Positions 7,688-12,335 of a DNA stretch of 12,335 bases are shown here, in pieces. The DNA is from Pseudomonadota bacterium (GTDB taxonomy: Bacteria > Pseudomonadota > Alphaproteobacteria > UBA8366 > JADFVY01): assembly GCA_030671915.1 (NCBI GenBank), contig DAOVHN010000021.1, positions 1 to 12,335 on the forward strand. Reading direction: 5' to 3'. The notes under the pieces are model-generated. The model ran no database searches. It saw only the letters and a program-made list of their open reading frames with translations, and was not told the origin of the DNA. A program made the position numbers and the translations under genes. How positions within the stretch are numbered: the stretch's first letter is position 1; each line of letters begins with the position of its first letter.

Positions 7688-9076
7688 ATGAAATTTCTCG
7701 CCAAAGCCATCCTGTGGATTATGAAACGGGTGCTGTCGCTGCTGATGCCCCTGGCGCTTGCGTTTCTTGCCTTCATGGTGGGGGCCCTGATCATGGCCTT
7801 CGAACTCCCCCCCCACCAGGAAATCCGCAAGATGATCATCGCTGCGGTTTCGGTCGCGCGCTGGGCGCAGCTTGAACAGGTGACGAGCGACGAGGACCAT
7901 CCCCATATCATCGTATCGGACGCCGGCGGCGGCAAGGCGCTGGGCCGGGTCGACCGGGACCGAGCCTATGGCGGCGTCACCATGGCGCAGGCCTTCGCCA
8001 ACGACCGTTTCGCCATGCTGCTGCTGGGTGAGAACGGCGAACGGCTATATCGCTGGGACGTACCTGACGAGGTCTACGAACGGATCGAGGCGCGCGGCTG
8101 GAAGGTGGATCGCGGTTTCCAGGAAATCATGGGCGGGCATCTATACGAGGACGGCGACGTGCTGGGGATTATCTATCAGCAGGGCCTGTTCCGCATCGAC
8201 CGCTGTTCCGGGCTGAAATGGTTCCGGCCGGGCCTCTATCACCACGACGCCAAGGTTGCCGCGGACGGGTCGATCTGGGCGCTGTCCGCCAATTACCTGA
8301 CCGAACAGCCGGGCGCTTACGCGCATATCGCCACCCCGCATTACGACGATGTGGTGGTGCATCTTTCGCCCGAGGGTGAGGTCCTGGAAGAGATATCGTT
8401 GCTGGACGCCATCTACCGGTCCGGCTACCAGGGCCTGGTGCTGGCGGGGAAATCGGCTTACCCCGAATCGAAACAGGACGATCCGGCCCACAGCAACGAT
8501 ATCGAGATCGTCGGCGAGGCCTTCGCCGCGCGCCATGACTTCGCCAACGCGGGCGACCTGCTGGTGTCCCTGCGCGGGGCCGATTCGATCGTCCTGATCG
8601 ACCGCGACACGAAACTGGTGAAATGGGCGCTGACCGGCATGTTCCTGCGCCAGCACGACCCCGACCTGCAGCCCGACGGTACGATCACGATCTTCGACAA
8701 CCGCACCGACCGCGGCCAGTTCAACAAGGCGGAACGTACGGTCGAGCCGCAGAGTTTCGGCTATTCCAGGCTATTGCGCTTCGACCCCGCGAGCCAGCGC
8801 ATCCTGTGGCAGTTCCAGGGCAGCCGCGAGGAGCCTTTCTATACCTCGGTCCAGGGCGACCACCAGATCCTGCCCAACGGCAATGTCATGGCCGTGGAAA
8901 CCGAAGCCGGGCGCATCATCGAGATCGACCCGCAGACCAACGAGATCGTCTGGGAATGGTTCAACGTGGTGGAGCGCGGCGAGCGCAAGGATCTGGTCGG
9001 ACGGGTGACGCGCGCGTTCCGCTACGACGCGGACTACGCCACGTTCCTGGGCAAGGACTGCCCGGCCGCCCAATAG
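7688..9076 (+). CDS. Arylsulfotransferase (ASST)-family beta-propeller protein
   Basis: A 462-residue protein with one N-terminal membrane segment (about residues 15-38) preceded by Lys3, Lys6, Lys13 and Arg14. Positive charge inside predicts a periplasmic body anchored in the inner membrane. The rest fits the ASST propeller: HHD (185-187) before a DGSIWAL strand, HSND (268-271), QHDPDLQPDG (322-331) followed by FDNRTDRG, and DHQILPNGN (391-399). PQQ-independent bacterial ASSTs use conserved histidines for a ping-pong sulfate transfer between phenols; His268, His323 and His392 are candidate counterparts. Whether this branch transfers sulfate is untested. GAGGGA at 7671-7676 is 11 bases from the ATG, slightly long. 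It diverges from the small murA-side ORF. Confidence 0.85.
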   Translation: MKFLAKAILWIMKRVLSLLMPLALAFLAFMVGALIMAFELPPHQEIRKMIIAAVSVARWAQLEQVTSDEDHPHIIVSDAGGGKALGRVDRDRAYGGVTMAQAFANDRFAMLLLGENGERLYRWDVPDEVYERIEARGWKVDRGFQEIMGGHLYEDGDVLGIIYQQGLFRIDRCSGLKWFRPGLYHHDAKVAADGSIWALSANYLTEQPGAYAHIATPHYDDVVVHLSPEGEVLEEISLLDAIYRSGYQGLVLAGKSAYPESKQDDPAHSNDIEIVGEAFAARHDFANAGDLLVSLRGADSIVLIDRDTKLVKWALTGMFLRQHDPDLQPDGTITIFDNRTDRGQFNKAERTVEPQSFGYSRLLRFDPASQRILWQFQGSREEPFYTSVQGDHQILPNGNVMAVETEAGRIIEIDPQTNEIVWEWFNVVERGERKDLVGRVTRAFRYDADYATFLGKDCPAAQ

Positions 9077-9106
9077 CCCGCGCGGCAAAATAGCCCAACA
9101 GCCCGC

Positions 9107-9135
9107 TTGCATGCCGCCATACGCTGTGGCATAAA
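9107..9135 (+). promoter_or_regulatory. Sigma-70 type promoter for tRNA-Thr
   Basis: A TTGCAT -35 (9107-9112) and a CATAAA -10 (9130-9135) are separated by exactly 17 bases. The expected start of transcription is near 9142, about 35 bases before the mature tRNA 5' end, leaving a short leader for RNase P to remove. Confidence 0.5.
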
Positions 9136-9175
9136 CCGCCCGCGCGCCGCCATGGGGCGCATGCGCGCATACGGA

Positions 9176-9250
9176 GCCGCCGTAGCTCAGGGGTAGAGCA
9201 CACCATTGGTAATGGTGGGGTCGGGTGTTCAATTCACCCCGGCGGCACCA
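9176..9250 (+). tRNA. tRNA-Thr (anticodon GGU)
   Basis: The full cloverleaf can be folded by eye. The acceptor stem is GCCGCCG (9176-9182) with CGGCGGC (9240-9246). The D stem is GCTC (9185-9188) with GAGC (9196-9199). The anticodon stem is CACCA (9201-9205) with TGGTG (9213-9217), closing the loop TTGGTAA with anticodon GGT at 9208-9210. The variable loop has five bases. The T stem is GGGTG (9223-9227) with CACCC (9235-9239) around TTCAATT. The discriminator is A9247 and CCA is encoded at 9248-9250. It reads ACC and ACU codons. No convincing intrinsic terminator follows. Confidence 0.97.
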
Positions 9251-9357
9251 TTCTCTCCCGCGTTTTTGGGCTCGCGGCCCCGCTTTACTGCGCCACAGCA
9301 TAGAACTCGCGGGCGCAAATTCCATATAGAACCGGATTTCTCTGTTATGTTGGCGGC

Positions 9358-9840
9358 ATGACAGATGTTACGAAAACGGCCAATAACGTGGCTTTCCGCA
9401 CAGCGACCCGCGACGATCTGCCGGTGATCGTGCGGATGCTGGCAGACGACGGGCTGGGGAAGGGCCGCGAGCAGCCCGTCGAGCCCCTGCCCCGGGCCTA
9501 CGGCGAGGCTTTCGACCGGATGGCTGCCCAGCCGGGCAATGTCTATTTGCTCGCCGAGATCGACGGGAAGGTTGCCGGTTGCCTGCAGCTTACCATTATC
9601 CATGGACTCAGCCGCGCCGGCATGAGCCGGGGCCAGATCGAAGGCGTGCGCGTCGCCGGACCGCATCGCGGAAAGGGCATCGGCGAGGCGCTGTTCCGCG
9701 AGGCCATCGGTCGCGCCCGGGCAGCGGGCTGCGGCCTCGTGCAACTGACAACCGACAAGGCCCGGCCCGACGCCTTGCGTTTCTACGAAAAACTGGGGTT
9801 CACCGCCAGCCATGAAGGCATGAAGCTGGATATGGGATAA
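9358..9840 (+). CDS. GNAT family N-acetyltransferase
   Basis: A 160-residue acetyl-CoA-dependent acyltransferase. Motif A is intact: the strand IEGVRVA (94-100) followed by the pyrophosphate-binding loop HRGKGIG (103-109) and helix ALFREAIGRAR. The closing motif ALRFYEKLGF (139-148) is typical and supplies the usual Tyr near the acetyl-CoA sulfur. The substrate is not predictable from the sequence. The ribosome binding site is weak (only a GGCGG-like stretch just before the ATG). It lies 107 bases after tRNA-Thr and converges on the AEC permease, with 16 bases between stop codons. It is a complete, ordinary single-domain member of the family. Confidence 0.93.
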   Translation: MTDVTKTANNVAFRTATRDDLPVIVRMLADDGLGKGREQPVEPLPRAYGEAFDRMAAQPGNVYLLAEIDGKVAGCLQLTIIHGLSRAGMSRGQIEGVRVAGPHRGKGIGEALFREAIGRARAAGCGLVQLTTDKARPDALRFYEKLGFTASHEGMKLDMG

Positions 9841-9856
9841 TACCAAAGCTCGCCGG

Positions 9857-10780
9857 TTACATCAGCAGGATCACCGCCGACATGGTGAAGAAGGACAGGG
9901 CCGTGGAAATCGTCACGATCGCCGAGGCCTCGTCCCTGAACAGCCCGTAGTGCTGGCCCAGCACGAAGCTGGTGGCGCCGACCGGGGCGGTGGCGACCAG
10001 CACGGCGACCCAGAGATCGTTGCCGGAAAGCCCGAACAAACCGGTCGCGATCAGCCAGACCAGTATGGGGTGGACGATTATCTTCAGCCCGATCAGGCTC
10101 GCCAGCATCGCCCGGTCGCCGGAAATGCGCGCGCGCGACAGATGGCTGCCCAGCACGAACAGCGCCGTGGGGGCCGCCGCCGCGCCGAGGAATGTCGTTG
10201 CCGTTTCCACCGCCACGGGCAGCGGAAAACCGGCCAGCGCCCAGCCCAGTCCCAGCAGGATCGTGATCAGTTGAGGACTGCGCCGGTAGGCGTCGAACAC
10301 CGCGCGAAAGGGGTGGCGGTCGGGGTCGTCATGGGTGGCGATCTCCATCAACACCAGCGTCACGCTGTATATCACCAGGGAATCCAGCGCCACGATCATC
10401 AGCACCGGCAAGGCCCCGGCCTCGCCCAGCAGCCAGATGACGATCGGCAACGCCAGGAAAACATGGTTGGGCAGGCCGGCGCTGACCGCGCCGATTACCC
10501 GCTCGGCCATCGACCGTTTCCAGATCAGGGCCATCGCCGCGAAGGCCGCCAGCCAGACAAGCAGTTGGCCCGCGAAATAGGCGGCCAGTAGCGGCCAGCT
10601 GAATTCGTCGATCGGCGCGGTCGCCAACAGCCGGAACATCAATGCGGGAAGCGCGAAGAAGAACACGAAGCGGTTCATCGCCGCCGCAGCCGTTTCGTCG
10701 ACGACCCGGCGATAACCCGCCAGCCAGCCAACGCCGATGATCGCGAAGACCGGCAGCACCGCGTTGATAATCTGTCCCAA
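9857..10780 (-). CDS. AEC family transporter (auxin efflux carrier-like permease)
   Basis: An integral inner-membrane permease with about ten hydrophobic segments in two sets of five, the layout of the AEC (auxin efflux carrier) family. Bacterial members export or import small organic acids or amino acids. The first segment begins INAVLPVFAIIGVGWLAGY, which is how family members usually open. I therefore favour the TTG at 10780 (307 residues), with GGGA eight bases upstream. An ATG at 10831 or GTG at 10840 would add 17 or 20 residues, but has no visible ribosome binding site and the extra residues do not look family-like. The start is uncertain; the gene itself is not. The substrate cannot be assigned, and the neighbours give no firm clue. 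Confidence 0.9.
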   Translation of the reverse strand: MGQIINAVLPVFAIIGVGWLAGYRRVVDETAAAAMNRFVFFFALPALMFRLLATAPIDEFSWPLLAAYFAGQLLVWLAAFAAMALIWKRSMAERVIGAVSAGLPNHVFLALPIVIWLLGEAGALPVLMIVALDSLVIYSVTLVLMEIATHDDPDRHPFRAVFDAYRRSPQLITILLGLGWALAGFPLPVAVETATTFLGAAAAPTALFVLGSHLSRARISGDRAMLASLIGLKIIVHPILVWLIATGLFGLSGNDLWVAVLVATAPVGATSFVLGQHYGLFRDEASAIVTISTALSFFTMSAVILLM

Positions 10781-10918
10781 TCGAAAAATCCCGGAAAACG
10801 GCTGTTCGGAGAAGAGCGCGATCCTAACCATTTTGCGCACGGATGCCAGCGCAATTTATCACCCGATATTCAGCGGTTCCCCGGGGAGGCGCGGGCGCTG
10901 ACGCAGAAAACATTCCGG

Positions 10919-10942
10919 CCGCCCGCAAGTGGGAGCGGGCGG
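10919..10942. repeat. 8-bp GC hairpin
   Basis: CCGCCCGC (10919-10926) pairs perfectly with GCGGGCGG (10935-10942) around an eight-base loop. No T-run follows on the plus strand. On the minus strand a TTTT begins 9 bases beyond the stem, so it is not a canonical terminator either way. It may be an RNA structure in the leader of the permease, or simply GC-rich chance. Confidence 0.45.
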
Positions 10943-10980
10943 AAGCTCACCACAAAATACCCCCGGGCAACCTATTGAAA

Positions 10981-10997
10981 TAAAGAGAGAATCTTTA
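10981..10997. repeat. Inverted repeat, possible operator
   Basis: TAAAGA and TCTTTA flank GAGAA, a perfect 6-bp inverted repeat over 17 bases. Its size and AT-rich arms suit a dimeric regulator binding site between two divergent genes. No matching regulator is encoded in the window. Confidence 0.4.
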
Positions 10998-11048
10998 CCA
11001 TTAACCGCATAGCGCTGCCTCCGAGCCATCCTGAATTCGTGTCGTCAA

Positions 11049-11062
11049 GGCGCCATGGCGCC
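11049..11062. repeat. 14-base perfect palindrome
   Basis: GGCGCCATGGCGCC is a perfect palindrome, sited 20 bases before the CtrA-like box of the next gene. It is followed by an A-rich, not T-rich, stretch, so it is not a terminator for rightward transcription. It could be a protein-binding site. Confidence 0.4.
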
Positions 11063-11081
11063 CGATAAAAAATAATGAACA

Positions 11082-11111
11082 TTAACTTTTAGATAACGTT
11101 TTAGCTTTAAT
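11082..11111 (+). promoter_or_regulatory. CtrA-box-like promoter of small paralog A
   Basis: The 16-mer TTAACTTTTAGATAAC (11082-11097) is close to the CtrA consensus TTAA-N7-TTAA; only one base of the second half differs. A TTTAAT (11106-11111) lies at the spacing expected for a -10 when the CtrA box overlaps the -35 position. The box begins 24 bases before the -10, close to the 26 bases seen at paralog B. Confidence 0.45.
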
Positions 11112-11135
11112 CTCTGCCCTTCGGGAGAGAGACTT

Positions 11136-11528
11136 ATGCGCGAATATTTCAATAGATACGCTATTCCACCGGCCCATTCGGTCCTGACCCTCCAGGGCGA
11201 TTCAAGACAGATTTACGGTTTTACCGCATTCCCCCTGGCGGCCCCGATCGGCGGCGCCGGGATATGCATATTCGTGCGTCCACCGGAGGACCCTTCGGCC
11301 TTCGCACCGTCCTACTGGACCCCGCTATATGTCTGCGGCTCCCACAATATGGGAGACAGCGGCGCCATGCCCCGCGGCATTCTCGAACAGGCGCGCCGGA
11401 TGGGAGCTACCCATGTGCTGGTGCATTTCTGCGATCGCGGCGAGGATGCGCGACACGCGATCGCGGAGGATCTGGTCGCTGCACTGCGGCCGCCCCTCAA
11501 CGCCGAGGGGCGCCGCGCCGCCGCCTGA
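11136..11528 (+). CDS. Small paralog A, degenerate GIY-YIG-like protein
   Basis: A 130-residue soluble protein with no signal peptide. It aligns almost without gaps with paralog B downstream, sharing GFTAFPL (28-34), IF-x-RP (45-49), WT-x-L (61-64), GATH (90-93) and HFC (97-99). The pattern of PFxAYPL, GxVYxFTR, PLYVGET, RL, GATHxxVH, ExDL and PPCN recalls a family of small GIY-YIG-like proteins. Here the GIY Tyr is Cys44, YIG reads YVC (65-67), and no Arg sits in the helix after it, but Glu111 (EDL) and PPLN (119-122) remain. Nuclease activity therefore looks unlikely. GGGAG (11123-11127) lies eight bases before the ATG, inside a small hairpin. The gene ends in its own terminator. Confidence 0.75.
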   Translation: MREYFNRYAIPPAHSVLTLQGDSRQIYGFTAFPLAAPIGGAGICIFVRPPEDPSAFAPSYWTPLYVCGSHNMGDSGAMPRGILEQARRMGATHVLVHFCDRGEDARHAIAEDLVAALRPPLNAEGRRAAA

Positions 11529-11560
11529 CCAACATAGTGTTTACTTCCCCAAACTGGTCC

Positions 11561-11592
11561 CCTCCCGTCCCCTCGGGAGGAGTTTTTCTTTT
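11561..11592 (+). terminator. Intrinsic terminator after paralog A
   Basis: CCTCCCG (11561-11567) pairs with CGGGAGG (11574-11580) around a six-base loop, followed after AG by TTTTTCTTTT. It separates paralog A from paralog B transcriptionally. Confidence 0.85.
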
Positions 11593-11629
11593 CTGCGGCA
11601 GTTCGAAAACTGGAAAGAATCAAGTTTCG

Positions 11630-11661
11630 TTAACTTTTATTCAACTTTCGGGTGCCATAAT
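11630..11661 (+). promoter_or_regulatory. CtrA-box-like promoter of small paralog B
   Basis: The 16-mer TTAACTTTTATTCAAC (11630-11645) matches the box before paralog A at 13 of 16 positions and fits TTAA-N7-TTAA with one changed base. A good -10, CATAAT (11656-11661), follows at nearly the same spacing as in paralog A. It lies about 40 bases after the T-run of the preceding terminator. Confidence 0.5.
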
Positions 11662-11693
11662 CCATCCAACTGATACACTTGGAGTAAGCAGTC

Positions 11694-12089
11694 ATGCACG
11701 AGATTGACACTGTTTGCAGGACCCCGCCGGGACAGGCGGCGGTATCGCTGCGCGGTGCATCCGGCGCACTGCACGGATTCACTGCCTTCCCGTTGAGCGA
11801 GGCGCCTTGCGGCCCGGCCGTTTATATCTTTGCACGGCCGGTCGCCGACCTGCACTGCCGCATTACGCCGGGCTGGACATTTCTGGGCACCGGCGAGACC
11901 GCCGGCATGCGTGAGCGTCTCGACGCCCGCTACGCCCGAATCGTCGAAGGGCATGCACTGGGCGCGACCCACATCCTGATCCATTTCTGCTACCGCGACG
12001 CCGATCAGAGCCGCCTGATCCTCGACGATCTCGCCGGCCGGCTGAATCTGTCCCGGCGGCATGAGCCAATACCGCTACGCGCGGCCTGA
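11694..12089 (+). CDS. Small paralog B, degenerate GIY-YIG-like protein
   Basis: A 131-residue soluble protein. By hand I count about 38 identities with paralog A over some 120 ungapped positions, roughly 31 percent, so the pair arose by an old duplication. The supposed GIY segment is AVYIF (42-46), with Tyr44 retained. The YIG segment is altered (FLGTGET, 63-69), but GET-x-x-M-R-E-R-L (67-76) keeps the helix with Arg75 that would be the catalytic Arg in GIY-YIG enzymes. GATH (90-93) and HFC (97-99) are shared, and the late acidic position is Asp111. So B keeps residues that A has lost, and the reverse. GGAG (11681-11684) lies nine bases before the ATG. Its function is unknown; a binding role is as likely as catalysis. 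Confidence 0.75.
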   Translation: MHEIDTVCRTPPGQAAVSLRGASGALHGFTAFPLSEAPCGPAVYIFARPVADLHCRITPGWTFLGTGETAGMRERLDARYARIVEGHALGATHILIHFCYRDADQSRLILDDLAGRLNLSRRHEPIPLRAA

Positions 12090-12132
12090 GTTAACTAGGG
12101 GCGGGGGAGCGACGAGCGCCCCCGAATAGTGG

Positions 12133-12168
12133 AAAACCCGGGAGGCTTAATTGCCTTCCGGGTTTTTT
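12133..12168. terminator. Bidirectional intrinsic terminator between paralog B and GST
   Basis: A 14-bp stem (12133-12146 with 12153-12166, one G-U wobble) closes a TTAATT loop. T-runs end the stem on both strands (TTTTTT at 12163-12168; AAAA at 12133-12136 read from the other side). It lies between two converging genes and can stop both. Confidence 0.9.
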
Positions 12169-12190
12169 CCATGTCTGGCTATTCTGATTG

Positions 12191-12335
12191 CTACGGGTCA
12201 TACGGCTCGGTCTGTTTGCAACTGTCGCGCCGCGCGAACCAGTTCGACCAGTTGGTCAGGCGCGAGCGACCGTCGCGCCAGCCGGCGTCGGGCCAGCGGA
12301 AATCGAGATACCCCAGCAGGCAGCCGAGCGTGACA
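12191..12335 (-). CDS. Glutathione S-transferase, C-terminal fragment
   Basis: The last 47 codons of a leftward gene whose start lies beyond the right edge; the stop is TAG at 12193-12191. The visible part reads TLGCLLGYLDFRWPDAGWR, then a run with LTNW and WFARRDSCKQTEPYDP. This matches the final helices of bacterial glutathione S-transferases, where LGYLDFR and a late W-x-x-x-x-x-R-x-S-x-x-x-T-x-P pattern are typical. GSTs conjugate glutathione to electrophiles or carry out related thiol chemistry. The substrate and catalytic residue cannot be seen because the N-terminal thioredoxin-like domain is missing. The gene converges on paralog B and shares its terminator. Confidence 0.82.
   Translation of the reverse strand, partial: VTLGCLLGYLDFRWPDAGWRDGRSRLTNWSNWFARRDSCKQTEPYDP

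Larger units (their letters stand above)
10841..11135. other. Intergenic region between AEC permease and small paralog A
   Basis: No convincing gene lies here. The region turns from GC-rich to AT-rich toward the right. It contains an 8-bp hairpin (10919-10942), a 17-base inverted repeat (10981-10997), a 14-base palindrome (11049-11062) and the promoter of the downstream gene. These are listed separately. Both flanking genes read away from it, so it should hold two promoters. I cannot identify one for the permease. Confidence 0.6.

Noticed and set aside
9176..9250. tRNA-Thr as an attachment site for an integrated element
   Set aside because: No integrase is present in the window, and I saw no repeat of the tRNA 3' end to the right.

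Overview
The window is GC-rich and reads as an alphaproteobacterial chromosome segment. The evidence is a murA gene followed directly by a DUF2948 gene (an arrangement familiar from alphaproteobacteria), a short basic ORF upstream of murA, near-matches to the CtrA box (TTAA-N7-TTAA) before two genes, and a CCA-encoding tRNA-Thr(GGU). No phage, transposase, integrase or CRISPR structure is visible.

Left part (1-5606), catabolic. A 446-base non-coding stretch carries a degenerate 11-base tandem repeat. A large DUF3604/PHP-like metallohydrolase gene (minus strand) then diverges across a 125-base gap from a tight three-gene plus-strand operon: a short-chain dehydrogenase, a lambda-crystallin/3-hydroxyacyl-CoA-dehydrogenase-type enzyme starting at TTG, and a beta-keto acid cleavage enzyme (BKACE, formerly DUF849). 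The logic suggests oxidation of a 3-hydroxy acid to a 3-keto acid, then acetyl-CoA-dependent cleavage. The substrate cannot be read from the sequence.

Middle part (5624-9250), mostly housekeeping. DUF2948, murA and a 50-residue basic protein lie on the minus strand. Diverging from them is a membrane-anchored arylsulfotransferase-family beta-propeller protein. A tRNA-Thr with a readable promoter follows.

Right part (9358-12335). A GNAT acetyltransferase converges on an AEC-family permease. After a roughly 300-base intergenic region with several inverted repeats come two small tandem paralogous genes of 130 and 131 codons. They align almost without gaps and look like degenerate members of a small GIY-YIG-like protein family. 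Each has its own CtrA-like promoter and its own intrinsic terminator, so they are separate, similarly controlled units. This pair is the most interesting part of the window. The right edge holds the last 47 codons of a glutathione S-transferase gene on the minus strand.
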